Source of the DNA: G023898405 sp964368985
GTDB lineage: Bacteria > Myxococcota > UBA727 > JABDBI01
Direction of reading: 5' to 3'
Assembly (NCBI GenBank): GCA_964368985.1
Contig: CAYJDW010000121.1
Location: 1 to 7,007 of the forward strand
Length of the DNA: 7,007 nucleotides
Below are positions 1 through 5,819 of the stretch, piece by piece (the first letter of the stretch is position 1; every line of letters begins with the position of its first letter). The notes under the pieces were generated by a model, which was not told where the DNA came from, did not search any database, and saw only the letters and a program-made list of their open reading frames with translations. The position numbers and the translations under genes are program-made.

Positions 1-875
1 TGTGGGAAAAAAATTACATAACCGACAGTGTTTTTTACATCATTGAGAGCGGAACCTTTCTTGATTTTAACATGCTTTGGGTATTTTGTATCATCTTCAA
101 ATCCGTCGTTATTATAGATAAGGCTTTTTAAGTTATCTTTGTGGTAAGATGAGGTAAAATCAGACTTAATAAAGGGTAGAAATGATGTGGCTATTTCTTT
201 CATTATCAAGTGGTCGATTATATAAATCATCTTAATATAATTGGCTTTTTTGTTTTCACAAGATTCTTCATTGTTGCAGGATTTTGTTTGTAATATTTTT
301 TTTATGCTTGCTGAAAAATTTTTACAAAATCCAGTAATACCTTCAACATTAGAAATAGATTCGTATCTTAAGTTTAGAACAATTGGGGTTAAGTTATCAA
401 TAACTTCTTCAGTAAAACCTTCTTTGTTAATGCCGTTTCCTAAAAATAAGAGTCTCTTCCAGTCTGCAGATGAAAGGTCATAATGAAAGATGCCTATTGT
501 ACGAGCTAGTTCTAGAATTTCTTTTTTCTCCATCATTTCACGAAATATTTTTCTAGCTTTTGCTGCAGCTATGGCATCAAAGCCAATCTCTTCAAAATCA
601 TTATATCTATGCATTAGAAGCAAATCGCCATGTTCTAATTCTTCCAAAAACTTAATGAAAGTATTTTCTATGTGAGCAGCCTCAAGATCTTTAAATCTTA
701 TCAATACCGTATTTTGATAACCTTTTGGATCATCTAAAAAAAGGAAATCAAAATCGGTTTTTTTGTTTGCACTAAATTCACTCTTAGAAATACTTAATAG
801 GTCCTCATCAACCGCAGAAGAAAAACATATTGAGGCGTGGAGTAAGGTAAATAGTAGTGTGTGTATTAATTTCAT
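1..875 (-). CDS. Unrecognised exported protein, C-terminus cut off by the window edge
   Basis: This frame is open for 291 codons from an ATG at 875-873 to the left edge, with no stop, so the 3' end lies outside. I do not recognise the family. Residues 1-21 look like a signal peptide: MKLIHTLLFTLLHASICFSS has a Lys, a Leu-rich core, and a plausible signal peptidase I site after Ser-Ser-Ala. Cys17 is not in a good lipobox. The rest is mostly helical-looking and charged, with an acidic and Lys-rich stretch around 63-125 (including EMMEKKEILELA) and three further cysteines (184, 200, 206). I saw no catalytic motif. The Shine-Dalgarno is weak: only GGA lies close to the ATG. The DNA is very AT-rich and codons end mostly in A or T, unlike the genes to the right. 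That is compatible with horizontal acquisition, but this is inference. The reading frame and signal peptide are seen; the function is unknown. Confidence 0.8.
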   Translation of the reverse strand, partial: MKLIHTLLFTLLHASICFSSAVDEDLLSISKSEFSANKKTDFDFLFLDDPKGYQNTVLIRFKDLEAAHIENTFIKFLEELEHGDLLLMHRYNDFEEIGFDAIAAAKARKIFREMMEKKEILELARTIGIFHYDLSSADWKRLLFLGNGINKEGFTEEVIDNLTPIVLNLRYESISNVEGITGFCKNFSASIKKILQTKSCNNEESCENKKANYIKMIYIIDHLIMKEIATSFLPFIKSDFTSSYHKDNLKSLIYNNDGFEDDTKYPKHVKIKKGSALNDVKNTVGYVIFFP

Positions 876-909
876 TATTAATCCATATATTAAGACATTG
901 CATTTGATG

Positions 910-937
910 ATGTTATGGTCTGATATTTTGCTGTCAA
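910..937 (-). promoter_or_regulatory. Probable sigma-70 promoter of the left-edge exported protein gene
   Basis: On the minus strand a perfect -35 TTGACA (937-932) is followed, after 16 bases, by TAACAT (915-910), which matches the -10 consensus at 4 of 6. Transcription would begin about 28 bases before the ATG at 875, giving a short leader. The exact -35 makes this the best promoter match upstream of that gene. The weak -10 and 16-base spacing leave some doubt. Confidence 0.5.
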
Positions 938-970
938 GATGTAGTAGCCAAGCGGTAACTATTGATTTTT

Positions 971-998
971 TTGCGATTAATACCTTGATAAATATACA
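971..998 (+). promoter_or_regulatory. Weak promoter candidate for the NUDIX gene
   Basis: TTGCGA (971-976) and TATACA (993-998) are separated by 16 bases, each matching the consensus at 4 of 6. The pair sits between the divergent minus-strand gene and the NUDIX gene and would give an RNA leader of roughly 110 bases that includes the whole 1061-1119 hairpin. Nothing better was found on the plus strand in this interval. In AT-rich DNA such matches arise easily, so this is tentative. Confidence 0.25.
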
Positions 999-1060
999 TT
1001 ATTGAGAAGCAACTTCTCTGAAATTGGCGCAAGGAGGGGAAATCAGGTCCTCATACGCCT

Positions 1061-1119
1061 TGGCAGTTTTTGTTCCTTTGCTAGCATGCGATTAAATCCA
1101 AAGGAACAAAAACGTGCCA
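1061..1119 (+). repeat. Long inverted repeat that encloses the NUDIX ribosome binding site and start codon
   Basis: The left arm 1061-1080 and right arm 1099-1119 are complementary along their whole length except at one point, where a single G (1066) faces C1113-G1114. The outer segment is TGGCA against TGCCA and the inner segment TTTTTGTTCCTTTG against its complement (14 bp). The loop is 18 bases (1081-1098) and contains GCATGC. The right arm holds the Shine-Dalgarno AAGGA (1101-1105) and the GTG start (1114-1116) of the NUDIX gene, so in RNA the folded form would hide the translation start. No T-run follows, so it is not a usual terminator. The complementarity is seen; a regulatory role is inference. 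Confidence 0.8.
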
Positions 1120-1686
1120 CATCGACAATCATTGCTCAGACTTCTTGAAAATTATCACCCGAATAGCGACGATGAACTTTGCTCGAAGGAGTTAATAAAA
1201 TCTTTCGTGAGCAACAATGAAGATTGTTTTTTAAGGTCCAATTTAGCAGGACATATTACCGCTTCTTGTTGGCTGTTGAGCCCAAAACGGGATGAGGTAC
1301 TTTTGACCCATCATAAAAAGATTGGCCTTTGGCTGCAGCTTGGTGGGCATGCCGATGGGGATTCTGATGTTCTAGCAGCCGCCCTCAAAGAAGCTGAGGA
1401 AGAGTCGGGGATTCTAGGAATAAGACCCTATTCGTCGGATATTTTTGATGTGGAAGTACATAAGATCGATGAGCATAAAGGGGTGCCCGAGCATTTTCAC
1501 TATGATGTCCGTTTTGCTCTTCAGGCGCCGCACAAGGACTACTTGGTTTCTGATGAATCTCACGGCTTAATGTGGGTGGCGATTACTGATTTGGCGGATC
1601 TCATAGGCCATAATGAATCATTGAAACGTATGGCAAAAAAATGGCTGGTTTTGGAGAAATTACAAGAAAAACGGGCTCTCGTATAA
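1114..1686 (+). CDS. NUDIX hydrolase
   Basis: This cytoplasmic protein of 190 residues is a NUDIX-fold pyrophosphohydrolase, a family that cleaves nucleoside diphosphates linked to another group. The substrate cannot be read from sequence. The Nudix box spans residues 78-100: Gly78, then HADGD, then Lys92-Glu93 and the metal-binding Glu96-Glu97, ending Gly99-Ile100. It departs from the consensus at two places, with Ser84 where Glu is usual and Lys92 where Arg is usual. The preceding WLQLGGHADGD segment and the N-terminal region (residues 5-75, including AGHITASCWLLSP) fit a common bacterial subfamily of about 180-200 residues. The start is GTG, supported by AAGGA eight bases upstream and an in-frame stop at 1093-1095. 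The start lies in a strong inverted repeat, so translation may be controlled. The gene is monocistronic; its 3' end overlaps a terminator hairpin. Confidence 0.9.
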   Translation: MPHRQSLLRLLENYHPNSDDELCSKELIKSFVSNNEDCFLRSNLAGHITASCWLLSPKRDEVLLTHHKKIGLWLQLGGHADGDSDVLAAALKEAEEESGILGIRPYSSDIFDVEVHKIDEHKGVPEHFHYDVRFALQAPHKDYLVSDESHGLMWVAITDLADLIGHNESLKRMAKKWLVLEKLQEKRALV

Positions 1687-1698
1687 AAGCCCGTTTTA
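1667..1698. terminator. Bidirectional intrinsic terminator between convergent genes
   Basis: AAAACGGGCT (1668-1677) is exactly complementary to AGCCCGTTTT (1688-1697), giving a 10-bp stem with a 10-base loop. On the plus strand the stem ends in TTTTA; on the minus strand it ends in a run of five T. It can therefore stop both the NUDIX transcript, whose last codons and stop it overlaps, and the transcript of the small exported protein gene arriving from the right. Confidence 0.8.
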
Positions 1699-1711
1699 GA
1701 TCTCAAAAGCC

Positions 1712-1731
1712 AACTAAATATTTTTTTAGTT
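1712..1731 (-). repeat. AT-rich hairpin at the end of the Gly-rich protein gene
   Basis: AACTAAA (1712-1718) and TTTAGTT (1725-1731) are perfect inverted complements with a 6-base loop, overlapping the stop codon of the minus-strand gene. The stem is almost all A-T and would be weak. It may protect the 3' end or assist the stronger terminator at 1667-1698. Confidence 0.35.
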
Positions 1732-2190
1732 AGTGGCGCCGGAATTAGCAGGTTGGGTTTGCCCACCTTGTCCTAGTCCTTGAAGGTTATAATTACCTTG
1801 TCCTAGTGGTGCATTAGTAGGCCACACGCCTCCAGCACCAGCACCAAATGGATTAGCAAGTTGATCGAGCGGATAAACTGCAGGAGCTGAACGCCAGAGG
1901 TAGAACGGGTTATAGAGACCAAAATTGAGACCGAAGCTTCTGAGGCCAGGGATAAAAATAGGTCTTACGCAAGTTTCACAACCACCGTTATCTGCACCAT
2001 AATTAGCGCCATAACCATAGCCACCACCTAGGCCATAGCGGCTATAAGTACCCCAGTTTAACCAATAATCAGAACTGCCACCTTCTTCAAGGTTTAGTGT
2101 ATCTTCTTGGTTAACATCTGATGGCTCTTCAGCAAGAGTATAACCTGCAGCTAAAAAGCTCAGGGTCAAAGCAAGCAAAATATATTTCAT
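1726..2190 (-). CDS. Small exported Gly/Tyr/Asn-rich protein of unknown function
   Basis: The protein has 154 residues and no family I recognise. Residues 1-20 (MKYILLALTLSFLAAGYTLA) form a clear signal peptide with cleavage likely before Glu-Glu-Pro. The mature protein begins with an acidic stretch (21-37), then a Gly/Tyr-rich low-complexity segment (about 50-70), one CETC motif (71-74), an aromatic middle with many Phe, Leu and Pro (75-110), and a Gly/Gln/Asn tail with two LGQG units (129-143). It looks like a secreted or outer-surface structural protein rather than an enzyme. The ATG at 2190 is chosen because GGAG lies six bases upstream; an upstream in-frame TTG at 2202 overlaps that same site and is an unlikely start. 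It is transcribed alone, divergent from the haloperoxidase gene and convergent with the NUDIX gene. The two cysteines could form a disulfide or bind a metal; this is inference. Confidence 0.85.
   Translation of the reverse strand: MKYILLALTLSFLAAGYTLAEEPSDVNQEDTLNLEEGGSSDYWLNWGTYSRYGLGGGYGYGANYGADNGGCETCVRPIFIPGLRSFGLNFGLYNPFYLWRSAPAVYPLDQLANPFGAGAGGVWPTNAPLGQGNYNLQGLGQGGQTQPANSGATN
1765..1807 (-). repeat. Short direct repeat in the C-terminal coding region
   Basis: The 13-base sequence ACCTTGTCCTAGT occurs at 1765-1777 and again at 1795-1807, a 30-base period. On the coding strand each copy encodes part of a Leu-Gly-Gln-Gly unit, so the tail of the Gly-rich protein may have grown by duplication of a 10-residue block. 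Confidence 0.7.
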
Positions 2191-2284
2191 ATGAGTCTCC
2201 AACTTAATGTATGGTTGCCAGAAGGGATGTTGACTTTTATTGTTAAATCATAAGCCTTTAAGCAATCATGCGTTTTTACATGGG

Positions 2285-2330
2285 TGGGTTTTAACAAGTG
2301 GTCGCTATGTAGGCATGTTAAATTAACCCA
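2285..2330. repeat. Imperfect inverted repeat in the divergent intergenic region
   Basis: TGGGTTTTAACA (2285-2296) faces TGTTAAATTAACCCA (2316-2330). The arms pair as six plus six bases with a three-base bulge, separated by 19 bases. The right arm itself contains the 11-base palindrome GTTAAATTAAC (2317-2327). It lies between the divergent starts at 2190 and 2486, where a regulator could act on either gene. An operator role is inference. The rest of the gap shows no gene. Confidence 0.45.
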
Positions 2331-2383
2331 AATGTAAGTTTTTTTAAATTAGTTAATATTTATCGAGTTGTTTGCATAATTTA

Positions 2384-2389
2384 TATAAT
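2384..2389 (+). promoter_or_regulatory. Candidate -10 box for the haloperoxidase gene
   Basis: A perfect TATAAT lies about 97 bases before the ATG at 2486, in a very AT-rich stretch. No good TTGACA-like element sits 16-18 bases upstream, so the promoter would depend on an activator, or the match is chance. A second near match, CATAAT, lies at 2375-2380. Confidence 0.3.
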
Positions 2390-2470
2390 TAAAAATGGTT
2401 CGCCAAATGAGAGTGCTAGAACGGGGGAGTTGAAAATTGGCTGGTTTTTTTTTCTGCCAAACTATTGCCC

Positions 2471-2488
2471 GGGAGAGCTTTTTATATG
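2471..2488 (+). promoter_or_regulatory. Ribosome binding site that decides the haloperoxidase start
   Basis: GGGAG (2471-2475) lies ten bases before ATG at 2486-2488. This favours that ATG over the in-frame TTG at 2465, which has no ribosome binding site at proper spacing, and gives a protein beginning directly with a basic and hydrophobic export signal. A further in-frame ATG at 2528 has AAAGGCGG close upstream and remains an alternative. Confidence 0.6.
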
Positions 2489-4045
2489 GTTTATAAAAAT
2501 CACTGGTTTTTTTATATAAAGGCGGTCATGGCTTTGCTTTGGAGTTTTTCTGTCAGTGGCTTTCAGGGAAATTATGGTGATGGCATCGGCCTAGTTTGGG
2601 GAGGACAATTTAGTTGGAGTGCGCCATTAAGCTCAAAGCTTCAGCCTTTTATCCCGCATATTCCCAGTGATACGGCAAGAACCACGCCGAACAGTTGGAT
2701 TATTCATTGGAATCGCATTGCTATTGATGCGAGTGGGCTTGATCATACCCCATTGTCTCCAGGTGAGATTCGAGTTTTTGGGGAACAACTTGGACCAGTG
2801 CGGGCGGCACGCGCTATTGCCATGGTTCAAATAGCAGTATTTGAGGCGATAAATGCCATCGAAAATGCCTATGAAAGCTATACCGGCATCGTGCCTGTTC
2901 CTCACGGCATGGAAACATCACTGAGAGCCGCTATTGCGCAGGCAGCCCGCGATGCTCTCGCCAGTCTTTTTCCTTCTCAAACACCGATTTTTGACGCGGC
3001 TTTAGCTGAGGAACTCCACACCATTCCAAGTGGCATGGTCAAGAAAAGAGGGATAGATTTAGGAAAGCGTTCAGCCGCCGCTATTTTACTCAAATGCTCC
3101 AATGACGGTTCTCAACATACAGAACCTAGAGTGGGCATTGATTATATTACCAGTAATTTACCAGGCAAATGGCGTCAGGACCCCATAAGTTTGGTTCCTC
3201 TGGCCATGGGGGCTTATTGGAAAAATGTAAGGCCATTTATACTTCATAGCGCATCACAATTTCGGCTGCCCCCACCTCCTGCGCTGGGAAGTGGCGCTTA
3301 TGCAACCGCCTTTAATGAAGCAAAGCGGCTGGGCGGTGATGGAATTATAACTCCAACCGAACGCACTCCTGATCAAACTGAAGCAGGAATTTTCTGGGCC
3401 TATGATGGAACCCCTAGCTTGTGCGCGCCGCCAAGACTTTATAATCAGATTGCCGTGCAAATAGCGCAACAAGAAAATACCGATTTCATGGACTTGGCGC
3501 GCTTACTTGTGCTTGTGAACGTGGCCATGTCGGAAGCCGGAATTACCAGCTGGGAATCCAAGTATTTTTATAGCGTTTGGCGCCCCATCACCGGCATCAG
3601 AGAAGCGGATCCAGGCATGGGACCAACCCATCTTGGTGATGCTAATCCATTAACTTTGGCCGACCCCACCTTTGCCCCCTTGGGAGCACCTGCCAGTAAT
3701 TTGCATGGTCCTAATTTTACGCCACCTTTTCCCGCTTATCCGTCCGGACATGCCACTTTTGGTGGGGCCTTGTTTCAAACTTTGCGTAAATTTTATGGTC
3801 GCGACGATATTATTTTTACTTTCGTTTCAGACGAATATAATGGGATTACCCGCGACAACCAGGGCAATATTCGTCCCTTAAAACCACGTACTTTTTCCTC
3901 CTTTTCCCAGGCAGAAGAAGAAAATGGGCAGAGCCGCATTTATCTTGGCATCCATTGGGCCTTTGATAAAACTGAGGGCATCAAACAGGGCCGAAAAGTG
4001 GCGGATTTCGTCATGAACAACCTGTTCTTGAAGAAAGTACCCTAG
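2486..4045 (+). CDS. Exported vanadium-dependent haloperoxidase / PAP2-fold enzyme
   Basis: The 519-residue protein begins with a likely signal peptide (residues 1-24, MVYKNHWFFYIK plus a hydrophobic core), so it probably acts outside the cytoplasm. The C-terminal half carries the full vanadate/phosphate-binding set of this superfamily: Lys359 and Arg366 in KYFYSVWRP, Ser420-Gly421-His422 in FPAYPSGHATFGG, and Arg484 and His490 in SRIYLGIHWAFD. The spacings K-x6-R and R-x5-H match fungal vanadium chloroperoxidase as I recall it. Trp356 (three before Lys359) and Phe415 (five before Ser420) occupy the positions of Trp350 and Phe397 of that enzyme; bromoperoxidases usually have His at the latter. 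The expected reaction is peroxide-dependent halide oxidation to hypohalous acid, but homologues can instead be acid phosphatases, so substrate remains open. The length is slightly under that of the ~600-residue fungal enzyme. The gene leads a possible two-gene unit with the methyltransferase 37 bases downstream, with no evident functional link. Confidence 0.88.
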   Translation: MVYKNHWFFYIKAVMALLWSFSVSGFQGNYGDGIGLVWGGQFSWSAPLSSKLQPFIPHIPSDTARTTPNSWIIHWNRIAIDASGLDHTPLSPGEIRVFGEQLGPVRAARAIAMVQIAVFEAINAIENAYESYTGIVPVPHGMETSLRAAIAQAARDALASLFPSQTPIFDAALAEELHTIPSGMVKKRGIDLGKRSAAAILLKCSNDGSQHTEPRVGIDYITSNLPGKWRQDPISLVPLAMGAYWKNVRPFILHSASQFRLPPPPALGSGAYATAFNEAKRLGGDGIITPTERTPDQTEAGIFWAYDGTPSLCAPPRLYNQIAVQIAQQENTDFMDLARLLVLVNVAMSEAGITSWESKYFYSVWRPITGIREADPGMGPTHLGDANPLTLADPTFAPLGAPASNLHGPNFTPPFPAYPSGHATFGGALFQTLRKFYGRDDIIFTFVSDEYNGITRDNQGNIRPLKPRTFSSFSQAEEENGQSRIYLGIHWAFDKTEGIKQGRKVADFVMNNLFLKKVP

Positions 4046-4082
4046 TTATTGACCTTGAGCGTGTGCCATCTAGACTGCGACC

Positions 4083-5354
4083 ATGGCAGTCAGCACAAAA
4101 AAAATAATTCAAGGTCAGGTTCAATCTATAGCTTTTGGTGGCGATGGCATTATTCGCCACCAGGGCCAAGTGGTTTTTATACCATTTGCCGCCCCAGGCG
4201 ATGAGATGAATGCTCAAATTACGCTTAATAAAAAATCATTTGCCCGCGGAAAAATCACAAACCTAATCACCGAATCGCCAGACCGTGTCGCTCCACCTTG
4301 CCAATATTTTGGCCAATGCGGGGGCTGCCAGCTGCAACACTTAAACTATGACAAACAATTGTCCGTAAAAAAGACCTTCGTTATGGATGCACTTAATCGT
4401 ATCGGAAAACTTGAGTGTCACGTGGAAGACGTTCGCGGCGCTGAAATCAAATGGCAGTATCGCCGGCATATACGATTGCATTGGCAAAATGGTCGTTTGG
4501 GTTTTGTGCGCCAAGATCTGCAGGGCTTGGTGGAAATAAAAGAATGCCTGATCTTTGATGAAAGGCCTGAGATTTTCCAAAAAATACGTCATTTATGTAG
4601 TTCCCTAAATCTAAAGAGCTCCGCTGAAATATCTCTTTATAAAGCAGAAGAGGGATTATTTGTATTGTTCTTTGATTTTTCAGGTCCGGTTGTTCACAGC
4701 CAAAGAATTTTTCAAGATGCGTTGGTAAATAATACCGAAATTAAAGGCATAATGTGGCGCGCCAATGGCACATATAAAGACATCGGCGACTGCAATATTA
4801 AGTTTAATCTTGATGGCCTAAATTTAACCCATAACCCCAAAGTCTTTGTTCAGGCCCACCCCGAGCAAAGTGCCGCACTTTATTTAAAGCTTAGGGAACT
4901 GGTTAAAAAAGCCTCATCGAAGCGCGTGCTTGATCTTTATTGCGGCATGGGCGCTACTTCGTTGCTGCTTAAGCGCGAAGGGATGGAAGTGTTGGCCATC
5001 GAAGCAAACCCCGAATCCATTAATTTAGCCGATAAAAATGAGGCCGCGAATGGCTTGAGCGGTACGCTGTGGCATTTAGGCGATGTCGACGAGCTCACTC
5101 CAAAAATTATCAAGGAATTTGGGCCGGATTGTGTCGTGGTTAATCCTCCTCGAACGGGCCTTAGTGACGCCGTTAAAAGGGCTCTTTTGGACTTTGCTCC
5201 TAAGAATATTTTCTATATTTCCTGCATGCCCGCCACACTTGCTCGCGACTTGACCTTTTTAAGTGATACTTACCAACTGACCCATTGCCAACCTTACGAT
5301 ATGTTTCCGGGCACTACTCATGTGGAGACATTGGTGCATTTGCTAAAGAAGTAA
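4083..5354 (+). CDS. rlmD: RlmD/RumA-family 23S rRNA (uracil-5)-methyltransferase
   Basis: This cytoplasmic SAM-dependent enzyme methylates C5 of a uridine in RNA, most likely U1939 (E. coli numbering) of 23S rRNA. Its 423 residues compare with about 433 in E. coli RlmD. An N-terminal TRAM domain (about 8-62) is followed by the iron-sulfur cysteines Cys73-x5-Cys79-x2-Cys82, with Cys155 as the likely fourth ligand. The methyltransferase domain has the SAM-binding VLDLYCGMG (282-290), NPPRTGL (354-360), the nucleophile Cys381 in SCMPATLARD, and the general base Glu415 in HVETLV. Met382 replaces the usual Asn or Asp after the Ser-Cys pair, and VQAHPEQ (256-262) replaces the more common FFQVN-type motif. 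The ATG has no clear Shine-Dalgarno, but a stop at 4071 in frame rules out an earlier start. RlmC or TrmA specificity cannot be fully excluded; the Fe-S motif argues against TrmA. Confidence 0.9.
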   Translation: MAVSTKKIIQGQVQSIAFGGDGIIRHQGQVVFIPFAAPGDEMNAQITLNKKSFARGKITNLITESPDRVAPPCQYFGQCGGCQLQHLNYDKQLSVKKTFVMDALNRIGKLECHVEDVRGAEIKWQYRRHIRLHWQNGRLGFVRQDLQGLVEIKECLIFDERPEIFQKIRHLCSSLNLKSSAEISLYKAEEGLFVLFFDFSGPVVHSQRIFQDALVNNTEIKGIMWRANGTYKDIGDCNIKFNLDGLNLTHNPKVFVQAHPEQSAALYLKLRELVKKASSKRVLDLYCGMGATSLLLKREGMEVLAIEANPESINLADKNEAANGLSGTLWHLGDVDELTPKIIKEFGPDCVVVNPPRTGLSDAVKRALLDFAPKNIFYISCMPATLARDLTFLSDTYQLTHCQPYDMFPGTTHVETLVHLLKK

Positions 5355-5370
5355 AAACCGTCATGGCGAT

Positions 5371-5817
5371 TTAGGTTTGCTCAACGACAATCAAGGCATT
5401 CCCTTCCACAGCAACAACCACCACTTTACGCCCCGCCGGCAGATCCGGCCCCCTAACACTCCACACCGAATCTCCCAGCGTCACTTGGGCCTGGCCCGCA
5501 ACGATTGGACTACTCAAAATAATAACTCTGCCTACCAATTGTTCTTGGCGCTTATTTAAGAGCGGCGCGTCAGATTGAATATTCTTTCTGGTGATTGATT
5601 TTCCGGCCCAGGTTATCAGCAAAGCCAAAGGGGAGAACACCAAAAGTTGAGTCACCAAAGAGAGGGGAGTCAACCAAGCGAGTGCCCCCACGATGAGAGC
5701 TGCCAGTCCCACCCACAGGAAAAAAGCTCCTGGCAATATGATGAGTTCAATGCCGATCAGGACCAATCCTGCAATAATCCAATGCCAATAAAGACCAAGA
5801 GAAAATATATTTTCCAT
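5371..5817 (-). CDS. NfeD-family membrane protein, partner of the upstream SPFH protein
   Basis: The 148-residue inner-membrane protein has three predicted membrane segments (about 12-28, 31-49 and 54-71) and a C-terminal soluble domain (about 93-146). The latter, running from LVGRVIIL through GDSVWSVRGPDLPAG to VEGNALIVVEQ, is typical of the NfeD OB fold. Its size matches E. coli YbbJ. NfeD proteins are encoded beside SPFH/stomatin proteins and are thought to act with them in membrane microdomain assembly or quality control. Here the gene starts two bases after the stop of the QmcA-like gene, which strongly suggests co-transcription and translational coupling; GGGGG (5829-5825) seven bases before the ATG may serve as ribosome binding site. 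It converges on the methyltransferase gene with only 16 bases between the two stops, and no strong terminator is visible there. Confidence 0.88.
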   Translation of the reverse strand: MENIFSLGLYWHWIIAGLVLIGIELIILPGAFFLWVGLAALIVGALAWLTPLSLVTQLLVFSPLALLITWAGKSITRKNIQSDAPLLNKRQEQLVGRVIILSSPIVAGQAQVTLGDSVWSVRGPDLPAGRKVVVVAVEGNALIVVEQT

Positions 5818-5819
5818 TC

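Noticed and set aside
241..1005. Three plus-strand open frames (241-483, 490-675, 763-1005)
   Set aside because: Most lie opposite the long minus-strand exported-protein frame or its promoter region, lack ribosome binding sites and have unnatural composition.
1004..1018. Perfect small hairpin GAGAAG-CAA-CTTCTC
   Set aside because: No T-run follows on either strand and there is no gene end nearby, so it is not a terminator; a 6-bp stem can arise by chance.
2188..2202. TTG at 2202 as start of the Gly-rich protein
   Set aside because: It overlaps the GGAG ribosome binding site that serves the ATG at 2190, and the signal peptide begins properly at that ATG.
2437..2460. TTGGC / GCCAA inverted repeat around the T9 tract
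   Set aside because: A 5-bp stem with a 14-base loop is not beyond chance; the T tract itself is the more notable element.
2465..2467. TTG at 2465 as start of the haloperoxidase
   Set aside because: There is no Shine-Dalgarno at useful spacing. The ATG at 2486 has GGGAG upstream and begins a better export signal.
5355..5378. AAACC / GGTTT stem between the convergent methyltransferase and NfeD genes as a terminator
   Set aside because: Only 5 bp with a 14-base loop. The minus strand has a short T-run, but the stem is too weak to call.
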